This document shows, piece after piece, positions 43,499 to 52,725 of a DNA stretch of 64,000 bases. Every line of letters starts with the position of its first letter. Within the stretch, counting starts at the first letter, position 1. A program made the translations under genes and the position numbers. The notes beneath the pieces were generated by a model. It was not told the origin of the DNA, did no database searches, and worked only from the letters and a program-made list of their open reading frames with translations. The stretch covers positions 1-64,000 of the forward strand of contig DATKPC010000022.1 of NCBI GenBank assembly GCA_035524275.1. Reading direction: 5' to 3'. The stretch is from DATKPC01 sp035524275 (GTDB taxonomy: Bacteria; Pseudomonadota; Gammaproteobacteria; Burkholderiales; Burkholderiaceae_F).

Positions 43499-44014
43499 TT
43501 ATTGCGTGAGGATCGTCTGCGCGATGCGCCGGCAATGCCGTGCGTAGTCGGCGTCCAGGCGCTTCGCGATCGCCTTCTCGAATTCCGGCAGCAGCGCGAT
43601 CAGGTCGTTCGCGCCGCTGCATTTCTCGATCTTGAGGACGAACAGGAAGGAGCGGAGCCCGAGTTTGTCGGCGACGGTTTCCGTCATGTAGCGCTGGCCT
43701 TCGGAGAAGCGGCGCACCGCGATCGCCGGATCCGATTCGTCGGCCTCGGCGCGTCGCGGATCGTTGGCAGCGGCCTCCGACACCGCGACCGGGTCGGGCC
43801 GCCGCATGATCTCGATGTAGCCGCCACCCTCGAGGTCATCGAAATGTTCCTCGCGGATTCCGACGCCGCCCAGCAGCGAGTGAATGCGCTGCGCGGTGCG
43901 ACGCCCGTCGATCAGGATCAGCAAGGGACGAAGCTTCATGTCGACGGTCCGGCGTGTCGTCGTGATTTCGGCGACGCCCAAGTCGGTCTTGCGGTAGATG
44001 GCGGTCTTGTCCAT
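43499..44014 (-). CDS. Conserved protein of unknown function
   Basis: A 171-residue cytoplasmic protein. The N-terminal segment (IYRKTDLGVAEITTTRRTVDMKLRPLLILIDGRRTAQRI, described by its KT-x-x-G-x-x-E-I and L-x-x-L-L-x-L-I-D-G pattern) resembles small Burkholderiales proteins of unknown role. The C-terminal part is helical with a final KIEKCSGANDLIALLPEFEKA. There is no signal or membrane helix. The start is the ATG at 44014. The gene is convergent with the GntR gene across a short gap and divergent from the LOG gene. I do not recognise a specific function. Confidence 0.7.
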   Translation of the reverse strand: MDKTAIYRKTDLGVAEITTTRRTVDMKLRPLLILIDGRRTAQRIHSLLGGVGIREEHFDDLEGGGYIEIMRRPDPVAVSEAAANDPRRAEADESDPAIAVRRFSEGQRYMTETVADKLGLRSFLFVLKIEKCSGANDLIALLPEFEKAIAKRLDADYARHCRRIAQTILTQ

Positions 44015-44239
44015 GTACGGTTACCTCACCAGTGCAGAACAGTAGGCAGCGCTCATTACTGATTTATGGTATCCGCGAATTCGCGCGACGAAAACCTCGA
44101 TCACCCGCCGGCCCGCACCGTTGGTCGGCTTGTCCTCGCCGGCTACCGACAGCGGGTGCGCGGCGACGGGTGTCGCGCCCGCGAGGCGCTTCGGCGGCCG
44201 GACGATAATGCGCTCGTCATTGACCTGCGGGGGCCCTCA

Positions 44240-45226
44240 TTGAGCGACGACGAAGACCCGGTGACGCCGCCGCCCATGGCTCGGCCGCGCCCCATCGAGC
44301 CGCGCCGGCACCCGCTTCCGTGGGCGGAGCCCAAGTCGGAAATCGACGATCCGCAGGCTCGCGCGCGCGTCGATGCGATCCTCGCCAGCCCGGCCTACCG
44401 GCAGGCGGACGCCGACGTCGAGTTCCTCGACCTCTACGAGACGCGTGGAATCCGCCTGCAGATCGATTACTTCAAGCCGGAACTGCTGCTGCAGCAGGCC
44501 GGCGTCGAGCATACGATCGTCGTCTTCGGCGGGACGCGGCTGCGCGAGCCCGCCGCGGCGGCCCGGCACGTCGAGGAACTGCGCGAGGAATCGGGTTTCC
44601 ACCCAGGCGATACCGACCTGCGGCGCCGCCTCGCGGTGGCCGAACGTCTCGCCGCGAAGAGCGGTTACTACGAGGTGGCGCGTGAACTGGGTCGGCTGAT
44701 CGCGGAGTCGGGGAACGGGCCCGGCGACACGCGCGTGATGGTCATGACCGGGGGCGGGCCGGGGATCATGGAAGCGGCGAACCGCGGCACCTACGACGCC
44801 GGCGCGAAGTCGATCGGACTGAACATCGCGTTGCCGCACGAGCAGTTTCCGAACCCCTACGTCGCCCCGGAGCTGTGTTTCCGCTTCCACTATTTCGCGC
44901 TGCGCAAGCTGCACTTCCTGCTGCGTGCGCGGGCGCTCGTCGCGTTTCCCGGCGGGTACGGCACGATGGACGAGCTGTTCGAGACGCTGACGCTGGTGCA
45001 GACGCGCAAGATCCGTCCGGTTCCGGTCGTGCTGGTCGGACGCGACTACTGGCGGCGGGCGATCGACGTCGACTACCTGGTCGACGAGGGGATGATCGAT
45101 CCGGAGGACCGCGACCTCTTCTGGTACGCCGAATCGGCGTCCGAAATCTGGAATGGAATCCTTGCGTGGCATGCCTCGCGCGGAACGCCCCTGTATCCCA
45201 TGCCGCTCACGGAAGGTACGCGATGA
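44240..45226 (+). CDS. LOG-family (TIGR00730-type) protein
   Basis: A 328-residue Rossmann-fold protein of the lysine-decarboxylase-like/LOG family. Members often hydrolyse nucleotide 5'-monophosphates in cytokinin-riboside phosphoribohydrolase style. It has IVVFGGTRL, VMTGGGPGIMEAANRG and FPGGYGTMDELFE, the PGGxGTxxE active site. The TTG at 44240 is taken as start because related proteins begin with a short acidic DEDPVTPPP-like stretch. An ATG follows at 44276 and the frame opens at 44066. The stop overlaps the start of the metallohydrolase gene (ATGA). Confidence 0.82.
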   Translation: MSDDEDPVTPPPMARPRPIEPRRHPLPWAEPKSEIDDPQARARVDAILASPAYRQADADVEFLDLYETRGIRLQIDYFKPELLLQQAGVEHTIVVFGGTRLREPAAAARHVEELREESGFHPGDTDLRRRLAVAERLAAKSGYYEVARELGRLIAESGNGPGDTRVMVMTGGGPGIMEAANRGTYDAGAKSIGLNIALPHEQFPNPYVAPELCFRFHYFALRKLHFLLRARALVAFPGGYGTMDELFETLTLVQTRKIRPVPVVLVGRDYWRRAIDVDYLVDEGMIDPEDRDLFWYAESASEIWNGILAWHASRGTPLYPMPLTEGTR

Positions 45227-46620
45227 AGCTTTCGTTCCATGGCGCCGACCGCGGCGTCACCGGCTCGTGCCACCTCCTGGAATGCGCCGGCCGGCGCATC
45301 CTCGTCGACTGCGGCCTCTACCAGGGCAGCAGCGAGCTGCACGAGGACAACAGCGCCGCGTTCGGTTTCGAAGCGTCGTCGATCGACCATCTCCTGCTCA
45401 CGCACGCGCACCTCGACCATTGCGGACGGATTCCGCTGCTGGCGCGGCGCGGATTCCGCGGCGAGATCGTGGCGACCGCGGCAACTCGCGAACTGGCGCG
45501 GGTCGTGATGCTCGATTCGGCGCACCTGCAGGAGGAGGAGGCGCGCTATCGCGCGCGTCGCCACCAGCGCCGGCACGGCCGCGCCGCCGCGGTGGCGAGC
45601 GAGCCGCTGTACACGACGCTCGATGCGCTCGACAGCCTGGCGTACTTTGGCCGCACGGCGACCTACGGCGAACCGCTGGAACTGGCTCCCGGGATACGCG
45701 TCACGTTCGAGGACGCGGGACACATCCTCGGATCCGCCAGCGTGTGCGTCGACGTGGAGGAGGGCTCCGAGCGACGGCGCATCGTATTTTCCGGCGACCT
45801 GGGCAATGCCGGGCGGCCGCTGCTTCGGGCGCCCGTCGTGCCGCCTTCTCCGGTCGACGCCCTCGTGCTCGAGACGACCTACGGCGATCGCGTGCACCGG
45901 CCGATCGGCCCGACGATCGAGGAGTTCTACCAGGTCGTCGAGCAGACCTTCCGCCGCGGCGGCAATGTCGTGGTCCCGAGCTTTGCGCTCGAACGGGCCC
46001 AGGAGATCCTCTTCGTGCTTCGCGAAGGCGTCGAGAGCGGGCGCCTGCCGCGGCTGATGCAGGTCTTCCTGGACTCGCCGATGGCGATCTCGGCCACCGA
46101 GATTTTCGCGCGCCACCCGGAGTGCTGCGCGCCGCAGGTCGCGCAGATGCTGCAGGCCGGCATCGACCCGTTCCACCTGCCGGGCTTGCACTACACGCGC
46201 GATGCCAGCGAGAGCGAGGCGATCAACCGCTTCAGCAGCGGCGCCGTGATCCTGGCGGGCGCCGGCATGTGCAGCGGAGGGCGGATTCGCCACCACCTGC
46301 GCCACAACCTGTGGCGCGAGGACTGCAGCATCGTGTTCGTCGGCTTCGCGGCGCGCGGGACGCTGGCCCGGCGGATCATCGACGGCGCGGAAAGCGTCCG
46401 GATCTTCGACGAGGACATCCGCGTGCGGGCTCAGGTGCACACGATCAACGGCTTTTCGGCCCACGCCGATCGCGACGAGCTGCTGCAGTGGCATGGACGC
46501 CTGAAACCGCGGCGCACATTCCTCGTCCACGGCGAGGAGGACGTGATGCGCGGTTTTGCCTCCCGGCTGGCCGGCGCGCAGGTCGAGATGCCGGAACTCG
46601 GCGCGTCCTACGCGATCTAG
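45223..46620 (+). CDS. MBL-fold beta-CASP metallohydrolase (RNase-like)
   Basis: A 465-residue member of the metallo-beta-lactamase/beta-CASP family, related to the CPSF-73-like RNA exonucleases/endonucleases. The HTHAHLDHCGR motif (LLLTHAHLDHCGRIP) supplies zinc ligands, FEDAGHILGSAS the next histidine, FSGDLG the bridging Asp, and the C-terminal HTINGFSAHADRDELLQW and TFLVHGEE complete the family pattern. It would process RNA in the cytoplasm. It overlaps the LOG gene by 4 bases, implying a coupled pair. Confidence 0.88.
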   Translation: MKLSFHGADRGVTGSCHLLECAGRRILVDCGLYQGSSELHEDNSAAFGFEASSIDHLLLTHAHLDHCGRIPLLARRGFRGEIVATAATRELARVVMLDSAHLQEEEARYRARRHQRRHGRAAAVASEPLYTTLDALDSLAYFGRTATYGEPLELAPGIRVTFEDAGHILGSASVCVDVEEGSERRRIVFSGDLGNAGRPLLRAPVVPPSPVDALVLETTYGDRVHRPIGPTIEEFYQVVEQTFRRGGNVVVPSFALERAQEILFVLREGVESGRLPRLMQVFLDSPMAISATEIFARHPECCAPQVAQMLQAGIDPFHLPGLHYTRDASESEAINRFSSGAVILAGAGMCSGGRIRHHLRHNLWREDCSIVFVGFAARGTLARRIIDGAESVRIFDEDIRVRAQVHTINGFSAHADRDELLQWHGRLKPRRTFLVHGEEDVMRGFASRLAGAQVEMPELGASYAI

Positions 46621-46653
46621 CTGGCGACGCCGCCGCATCGCGTCGCGCCAGCG

Positions 46654-47769
46654 TCAAGCCGGTTCGAGAACCTTCGCTTCGCGGGCGACGCGCACCGGCG
46701 GAGGCGCTGGCGGCAGGAAGACGTGGCACGCTTGCGGCGGGAATGCGACGCCGACGCGCGCACCCGTCGGGAAATGCTGCCCGTCGGCGGCGACGGCGGC
46801 CGCGTGCTGGCCGCTGATGTCCAGGTGCACGATCCGCAGGTCGTCGACGACTTCGCTGCCGAGGACGCGCGCCGGAATGCCGGAGTCGACACCGAGCTCC
46901 ACGTGCTGCGGACGGATGCCGAGCAGGAAGTCGTCGTGATGGTCCCCGGCCAGCCGGCGCGACAGCGCCGCGGCCAGGGACTCCGGCAGCGCCAGGTCGG
47001 GCTTGCCGCGCAGGCGCAGCCCGGCGTCGCTGGCGCCGACGAACATCAGGTTCATCGGCGGCTGCCCGACATAGCCGGCGACGAACGGCGACGCCGGGGC
47101 GCCGAAGATCTGCCGTGGCGTCCCGCTCTGCTCGACCTCGCCGCGATTGATCACCGCGACGCGATCGGCCAGCGCCATGGCGGCCGCCTGGTCGCGGGTC
47201 ACGAGCACCATCGTGGCATCGAGCCGCCAGTGCAGGCTCACGAGCTCGAACTGCAGCTCCATTCGCGTGGCCGGATCGAGATCCGACCAGGGTTCGTCGA
47301 ACAGCAGGACCCGCGGCTGGCGTGCGCAGGCGCGCGCGATCGCGACGCGAAGTCGTTCGCCGCAGGTGAGTTCGCCGGGGCGCCGCCCCAGCACATCGTC
47401 GAGGCGGAGCGTCCGCGCGAGGTCCGCGATCGTCGCGTCGCGCTCGTCGCGCGGGATGCCCGCGAGTTTCAGCGGGTGGGCGATGTTCTGCGCGACCGTC
47501 AGCTTCGGATAGAGCGCGTCGCCTTGCGAGACGAGGACGCAGCCGCGTTCGCGCGGCGCCATCGTCGACACGTTGCGCCCGTCGATACGGATCGAGCCCG
47601 CATCGATGTCCTCGATGCCGCAGAGCGCTCGCAGGATCGTCGACTTTCCGCTACCCGCGGGGCCGAGGATGACGCTGAATTCGCCGGCGGACACGTCGAG
47701 CGAGAAATCCGCGAGGACGGTGCGGTCGCCATACCGCTTTGCCACATGGCGAAATTCGATCAAGGGCAT
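46654..47769 (-). CDS. MalK/UgpC-like ABC ATPase with altered catalytic motifs
   Basis: A 371-residue ATPase with a C-terminal TOBE-type domain. Walker A is normal (GPAGSGKST) and Walker B is FDEPWSDLD. The ABC signature, normally LSGGQ, reads LTCGE in GELTCGERLRVAIARA, and the H-loop, normally THDQ, reads TRDQ (R codon CGC). Both changes would weaken ATP hydrolysis in a canonical transporter. No permease gene is adjacent; the nearest partner is the ModA gene upstream on the same strand. It could be a decaying gene, a regulatory ATPase, or a member of an unusual transporter. The ATG at 47769 gives the best start, as the extension to 47844 is low-quality. Confidence 0.8.
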   Translation of the reverse strand: MPLIEFRHVAKRYGDRTVLADFSLDVSAGEFSVILGPAGSGKSTILRALCGIEDIDAGSIRIDGRNVSTMAPRERGCVLVSQGDALYPKLTVAQNIAHPLKLAGIPRDERDATIADLARTLRLDDVLGRRPGELTCGERLRVAIARACARQPRVLLFDEPWSDLDPATRMELQFELVSLHWRLDATMVLVTRDQAAAMALADRVAVINRGEVEQSGTPRQIFGAPASPFVAGYVGQPPMNLMFVGASDAGLRLRGKPDLALPESLAAALSRRLAGDHHDDFLLGIRPQHVELGVDSGIPARVLGSEVVDDLRIVHLDISGQHAAAVAADGQHFPTGARVGVAFPPQACHVFLPPAPPPVRVAREAKVLEPA

Positions 47770-47920
47770 GATGGGCGTGCTTGCGTACTTGCCGAGACCA
47801 ACCGAGTCTGCAGTTTGCCGGATACGCGCCGCGGCGACAAACATCGGAACGGCCTAGCGTCCCGTCACGCGAGGGGGGAGGTTTCCTACCGTCGCGCGTC
47901 GCGAACCCGACCTGCGTGGT

Positions 47921-48754
47921 TCATTTCGAGGCGACGGCGGGCGGGACTTCGTAGCCGAACGAACGGATCGCGGCCTTCGCCGTATCGCCCTGCAGCCACG
48001 CAAGCCACGCGCGCGCCGCCGGGTTGTCGCGTCCCGGCAGCAACAGCACGGCGTCCTGGCGTAGCGGCGCATGGAGGTCGGACGGAACGCGCCATCCGGA
48101 CCCCTCGCGGATCTTGCCGTCGGCGAAAACCTGCGACAGCGCGACGAAGCCGATCTCGGCATTGCCGCTGGCGACGAACTGATAGGCCTGCGTGATCGAT
48201 TCGCCCTGGACGAACTTCGGTTGCAGCTTCTCGTAGACCCCGAGCGCCTTCATGGTCTCGACCGCTGCCTCGCCGTAGGGCGCGAGCTTCGGGTCGCAGA
48301 TCGCGACATGCGTGAAAGCGTCGGACCGCAGCACGGCGCCCTGCGGGTCGACGACGCCGGCCTGGGAACTCCAGAGGACGAGCTGGCCGATGGCATAGGT
48401 GAAGCGCGTGCCCGGCACCGCGAAGGACTCGGCCTCCAGCCGCTTCGGCGTCTGCTGGTCGGCCGACAGCAGGACATCGAACGGTGCGCCCGACTCGATC
48501 TGCGCGAAGAACTTCCCGGTGGCGCCGGAACTGATCGCCACGTGGTGTCCGGTGGCGCGTTCGAAGCCCTCCGCGATCAGCTTCGCCGGCGCGGTGAAAT
48601 TGGCTGCGACCGCGACCCGGACCTCTTCCGCGCCGGCGCCGGGCGAGGCCAGCGCCAGCACCAGCACCAGCGGCGTCGCGACGACGCGGATCGCCCCGAT
48701 GCGCGCGGCGCGCGGGACGCTGGCCAGCAGGACTTCGAGCAGCGAGGGCAGCAT
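47921..48754 (-). CDS. ModA-family substrate-binding protein
   Basis: A 277-residue periplasmic binding protein of the molybdate/tungstate ModA family. The signal peptide ends near LALASPGAGA. The mature start EEVRVAVAANFTAPAKLIAEGFE and the SSGATGKFFAQIESGAPFDVLLSADQ pattern are typical, as are YAIGQLVLWSS and GNAEIGFVALSQV. It would bind a small oxyanion. No modB permease follows, and the closest downstream gene is the altered ATPase, so transport is uncertain. Two starts are in frame; 48754 gives a cleaner signal peptide than 48787. Confidence 0.83.
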   Translation of the reverse strand: MLPSLLEVLLASVPRAARIGAIRVVATPLVLVLALASPGAGAEEVRVAVAANFTAPAKLIAEGFERATGHHVAISSGATGKFFAQIESGAPFDVLLSADQQTPKRLEAESFAVPGTRFTYAIGQLVLWSSQAGVVDPQGAVLRSDAFTHVAICDPKLAPYGEAAVETMKALGVYEKLQPKFVQGESITQAYQFVASGNAEIGFVALSQVFADGKIREGSGWRVPSDLHAPLRQDAVLLLPGRDNPAARAWLAWLQGDTAKAAIRSFGYEVPPAVASK

Positions 48755-48857
48755 GGCTTTCGTTGTATAGGAACGTGCACAACGCATCCTACCCGATGTC
48801 CACCCGCGGGTCCCGGTGGCCGCCGGGACTAGAATCCGCGCCCTGGAGGAGAGCCCG

Positions 48858-50051
48858 ATGACGATCAAACGCGCCGCGCTGGCGGCGTTCCTGGCGTCCT
48901 GCGTCGTGGGCGCGCAGGCACTGCCTGCCGTGCGCATCGGCGAGGTCAACAGCTACAAGGCGCAACCCGCGTTCCTCGAGCCTTATCGCAAGGGCATGGA
49001 ACTCGCGCTGGACGAAATCAACGCCGCGGGCGGCGTGGCCGGGCGCCGGCTGGAACTGGTCACCCGCGACGACAACGGGAATCCGGGCGACGCGGTGCGC
49101 GCCGCGGAGGAACTGCTCTCCGGCGAGCACGTCGACCTTCTTGCCGGCGCCTACCTGTCGAACGTCGGGCTCGCGCTCGCCGATTTCGCGAAGCAGAGGA
49201 AGGTACTGTTCGTCGCCGGCGAGCCGCTGACCGACAAGATGGTCTGGCAGGACGGCAATCGCTATACGTTCCGGTTGCGCCCTTCGACGTACACGCAGGC
49301 GGCGATGCTGGCGCCGGAGGCGGCCCGCCTCGGGCGCAGGCGCTGGGCGCTCGTGTACCCGAACTACGAGTACGGCGCCTCGGCGGTCGCGACGTTCAAG
49401 CGCCTGCTGAAAGCCGCGCAGCCGGACGTGGAATTCGTCGCGGAACAGGCGACCCCGCTCGGCCGGCTCGACGCCGGCAGCGTCGTGCAGGCACTCGACG
49501 ATGCGAAGCCGGATGCCATCTTCAACGTGCTGTTCGGCGCCGACCTGACCAAGTTCGTGCGCGAGGGCAACGTGCGCGGCCTGTTCCGCGGGCGGGATGT
49601 CGTGAGCCTGCTCACCGGGGAACCGGAATACCTGGATGCGCTGAAGGACGAAGCGCCCGACGGATGGATCGTGACGGGTTATCCGTGGTACGGCATCCAG
49701 ACGCCGGAGCACAAGGCCTTCTTCCTGGCGTACCGCGAGCGATGGCACGACAACCCGCGCCTGGGGTCGGTCGTCGGCTACGCGCTCGTCAAGTCCATCG
49801 CGGCCGCCGTCGGCAAGGCCCGAAGCAGCGAGACGGCGAAGCTCGTCGAAGCCTTCGAAGGACTGCAGGTCGACACGCCGTTCGGACGCGTGACCTACCG
49901 CGCGATCGACCACCAGTCGACGATGGGCGCCTACGTCGGCCACACGCGCAACGAGGGCGGGCGGGGCACGATGGTCGACTACCGCTACCTGGACGGCGCG
50001 CGGTTCATGCCGCCGGACGACGAGGTGAGGAGACTGCGGCCGGCGGACTGA
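48858..50051 (+). CDS. Liv-type ABC substrate-binding protein (second system)
   Basis: A 397-residue periplasmic binding protein with a signal peptide (AALAAFLASCVVGAQA). The mature start LPAVRIGEVNSYKAQPAFLEPYRKGMELALDEINAAGGV fits the branched-chain amino acid family by its I-G-x3-P-x10-G-x-x-L-A-x-x-E-I-N-x-A-G-G spacing. GGAG lies 9 bases before this ATG. It heads a full operon of binding protein, fused permease and two ATPases, so it should define the substrate for that importer. The substrate (amino acid, amide or aromatic acid) is not readable from the sequence. Confidence 0.87.
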   Translation: MTIKRAALAAFLASCVVGAQALPAVRIGEVNSYKAQPAFLEPYRKGMELALDEINAAGGVAGRRLELVTRDDNGNPGDAVRAAEELLSGEHVDLLAGAYLSNVGLALADFAKQRKVLFVAGEPLTDKMVWQDGNRYTFRLRPSTYTQAAMLAPEAARLGRRRWALVYPNYEYGASAVATFKRLLKAAQPDVEFVAEQATPLGRLDAGSVVQALDDAKPDAIFNVLFGADLTKFVREGNVRGLFRGRDVVSLLTGEPEYLDALKDEAPDGWIVTGYPWYGIQTPEHKAFFLAYRERWHDNPRLGSVVGYALVKSIAAAVGKARSSETAKLVEAFEGLQVDTPFGRVTYRAIDHQSTMGAYVGHTRNEGGRGTMVDYRYLDGARFMPPDDEVRRLRPAD

Positions 50052-50059
50052 CGCGGGCG

Positions 50060-51955
50060 ATGGCCGCGACCGCCTTGCTGTTCCAGCTGCTCAACGGGCT
50101 TGCCGCGGCCTCGTCGTTGTTCCTCGTCTCGGCCGGGCTGTCGCTGATCTTCGGCGTCACGCGGATCGTCAATTTCGCGCACGGGGCGTTCTACATGCTC
50201 GGCGTCTATGTCGCCTACACGATCGCGACCGCGATCGGCGGCGGGCCCGGGTTCTGGATCGCCTTGCCGCTCGCCGGGCTTGCCGTCGCGCTCCTCGGCG
50301 CGCTCGCCGAGATCCTTCTGCTGAGGCGCGTCTACCGCGCGCCCGACCTGCTGCAGCTGCTGGCGACCTTCGCGCTGGTCCTCGTGCTGGACGATGGGGT
50401 CCTCTGGGCGTGGGGCCCGGACGACCTGCTCGGCCCGCGCGCGCCGGGCCTGTCTCAGGCGGTGCCGGTTCTGGGGCGGCATTTCCCGAGCTACGACCTG
50501 TTCCTGGTTCTGGCCGGCCCGCTGGTGCTCGGGCTCCTCTGGTTCGCGCTGAAGCGCACGCGGTGGGGAATCCTCGTCCGTGCCGCGACGCAGGACCGCG
50601 ACATGGTCGCGGCGCTTGGCGTCGATGAAGCCCGGCTCTTCACCGGCGTGTTCGCGCTCGGTTCGTTCCTCGCCGGGCTCGGCGGCGCGCTGCAATTGCC
50701 GCGGGAGCCGGCGCACCTGGGGCTCGATCTGTCGACGATCGGGGACGCTTTCGTCGTCGTGGTCGTCGGCGGACTGGGCTCGCTGCCGGGCGCCTACGTC
50801 GCCGCTCTCCTGGTCGCCGAAGTCAAGGCGATCTGCACCGGCCTCGGGACCGTCGCGGCCTTCGACGTGACGATCGCGTTCTCGAAGCTGACGCTGGTCG
50901 CCGAATTCATCGTCATGGCCGTCGTGTTGTCGATTCGACCCTGGGGACTGATGGGGCGCGCGCCGCCGCCCGGCCGCGGATCGGCGGCGCCGGCCTGGCC
51001 CCTGGAGCCGGCAAGCCGCGGCCAGGCGTGGTTCGGCGCCGCCGTGCTCGTCGCGCTCGTCGCGTTGCCCGCGGTCGCGCGCGACGCGCCCTATGTGACG
51101 ATCCTCGCGATCGACATGCTGACCGCCGCGCTCTACGCCGCGAGCCTTCATTTCATCGCCGGCACCGGCGCCATGCATTCGTTCGGACATGCCGCCTACT
51201 TCGGTTTCGGCGCCTATGGCGCGGCTCTGCTCGCATTGCGCGCCGGCCTGCCGATGGAGGCCGCGGTGCCGGCCGGTGCGCTCGTCGCGTTGCTGGGTGC
51301 CGCGTTCATCGGCTGGTTTTGCGTCCGGCTGTCGGGGATCTACTTCGCGATGATCAGCCTCGCGTTCGCGCAGATCGCGTGGTCGATCGCCTATGAGTGG
51401 GACGCCGTGACCGGAGGCAGCAACGGGCTGACGGGCGTCTGGCCGGCGCCGTGGCTCGCCGACAAGCGCGTCTATTTCGAGGCGACGCTGGCCGCGGCCG
51501 CGATCGGCGTCGTCGGGCTGCGGCGCCTTGTCTTTTCGCCGTTCGGCTACGCGGTGCGCGCGGTGCGTGACTCGCCGCTGCGTGCCGCCGCCCTCGGCTT
51601 CGACGTCCGGCGCGTCCAATGGATCGCGTTCTGCTGCGCCGGCTGCATGGCGGGACTCGCCGGCTCGCTGTTCGCGTTCTCGAAGGGGAGCATCTCGCCG
51701 GACGTGATGTCCGTCGGAAAGTCCGTCGACGGCCTCGTGATGGTGCTGCTCGGCGGCGTGCAATCGCTCGTCGGCCCGCTGCTCGGTGCCGCGGCGTTCA
51801 CCGGGCTGCAGGACATGGCGGCCCGGGCCACCGACTACTGGCGGGCCCTCGTCGGGGCGACGCTGCTCGCTTTGATCCTCGTGGTGCCGGAGGGCCTCGC
51901 GGGCGTCATCGATCGCGTGCTGCGGCGGGCGCGTGGCATGGAGCCCGGCCGGTGA
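50060..51955 (+). CDS. Fused LivH-LivM-type ABC permease
   Basis: A 631-residue membrane protein that joins the two permeases of a Liv system. The first half (1 to about 300) is LivH-like (FLVSAGLSLIFGVTRIVNFAHGAFYMLGVY, recognised by its NFAHG motif; coupling loop RAATQDRDMVAALGVDE). The second half (about 320-631) is LivM-like (SFGHAAYFGFGAYGAALLA; coupling loop RAVRDSPLRAAALGFDVRRVQ; GGVQSLVGPLLGAA). The join is a Pro/Ala-rich linker near residue 310. The ATG at 50060 follows the binding protein by 8 bases, and the end overlaps the next gene (GTGA). Confidence 0.9.
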   Translation: MAATALLFQLLNGLAAASSLFLVSAGLSLIFGVTRIVNFAHGAFYMLGVYVAYTIATAIGGGPGFWIALPLAGLAVALLGALAEILLLRRVYRAPDLLQLLATFALVLVLDDGVLWAWGPDDLLGPRAPGLSQAVPVLGRHFPSYDLFLVLAGPLVLGLLWFALKRTRWGILVRAATQDRDMVAALGVDEARLFTGVFALGSFLAGLGGALQLPREPAHLGLDLSTIGDAFVVVVVGGLGSLPGAYVAALLVAEVKAICTGLGTVAAFDVTIAFSKLTLVAEFIVMAVVLSIRPWGLMGRAPPPGRGSAAPAWPLEPASRGQAWFGAAVLVALVALPAVARDAPYVTILAIDMLTAALYAASLHFIAGTGAMHSFGHAAYFGFGAYGAALLALRAGLPMEAAVPAGALVALLGAAFIGWFCVRLSGIYFAMISLAFAQIAWSIAYEWDAVTGGSNGLTGVWPAPWLADKRVYFEATLAAAAIGVVGLRRLVFSPFGYAVRAVRDSPLRAAALGFDVRRVQWIAFCCAGCMAGLAGSLFAFSKGSISPDVMSVGKSVDGLVMVLLGGVQSLVGPLLGAAAFTGLQDMAARATDYWRALVGATLLALILVVPEGLAGVIDRVLRRARGMEPGR

Positions 51956-52725
51956 CCCTCCTCCAGGTCGAGCGATTGTCGAAGTCGTTCGGCGGCGACC
52001 GGGCCGTCGACGACTTTTCGTTCGCGCTGGAAGCCGGCGAGATGCTGGCGCTGATCGGACCCAACGGCGCCGGCAAGTCGACGACGTTCAACCTGCTCAA
52101 CGGCCAGCTCGCACCGGACCACGGCTCGATCCGCTTGGACGGCTCGGAACTCGTGGGCCTCGCGCCGCGCGACATCTGGCGCCGCGGCGTCGGCCGTACG
52201 TTCCAGGTCGCGGAGGTCTTCGGCTCGCTGACGGTCGTCGAGAACATCCAGGTGGCACTGCTTTGCGCCGATGGACGGAGCCTGTCGCCGTGGCGGCGCG
52301 CTGCGACGTACCGGCACGACGACGCGCTGCGGCTTCTGGCGCAGGTCGGCATGGCCGAGCAGGCGGGCCGCCCATGCAGCGTGCTCGCGTATGGCGACGT
52401 GAAGCGCGTCGAGTTGGCGATCGCGCTGGCCAACCGTCCGCGGCTGCTGCTGATGGACGAGCCGACCGCGGGCATGGGCACGCGCGAGCGCGCCGACCTG
52501 ATGGCGCTGGTGCGACGACTCGTCGTCGAACGGCGCCTCGCGGTGCTGTTCACCGAGCACAGCATGGACGTGGTCTTCGGGTTCGCCGATCGCGTCATCG
52601 TGCTCGCCCGCGGCCGCGTCGTCGCCGAGGGTGGCCCGGAGGACATTCGCGACGACGCAGCGGTGCGCGAGGTCTATTTCGGCTCCGGACTGTCCATCGG
52701 CATGCCGCCGCGGAACCGGGCGTGA
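51952..52725 (+). CDS. LivG-type ABC ATPase (second system)
   Basis: A 257-residue ATPase with Walker A GPNGAGKS, the LivG-type Q-loop GRTFQVAEVFGSLTV, signature-region VLAYGDVKRVELAIAL, Walker B LLLMDEPTAGMG and H-loop TEHSMDVVFGFADRV, then REVYFGSG at the end. The GTG start overlaps the permease stop (GTGA), as does its own stop with the following gene. It powers the fused permease with the LivF-type partner. Confidence 0.9.
   Translation: MTLLQVERLSKSFGGDRAVDDFSFALEAGEMLALIGPNGAGKSTTFNLLNGQLAPDHGSIRLDGSELVGLAPRDIWRRGVGRTFQVAEVFGSLTVVENIQVALLCADGRSLSPWRRAATYRHDDALRLLAQVGMAEQAGRPCSVLAYGDVKRVELAIALANRPRLLLMDEPTAGMGTRERADLMALVRRLVVERRLAVLFTEHSMDVVFGFADRVIVLARGRVVAEGGPEDIRDDAAVREVYFGSGLSIGMPPRNRA

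Noticed and set aside
44066..44239. Extended N-terminus of the LOG-family protein
   Set aside because: The extra 58 residues show no conservation pattern; related proteins begin with a short acidic PVTPPP-type leader near 44240.
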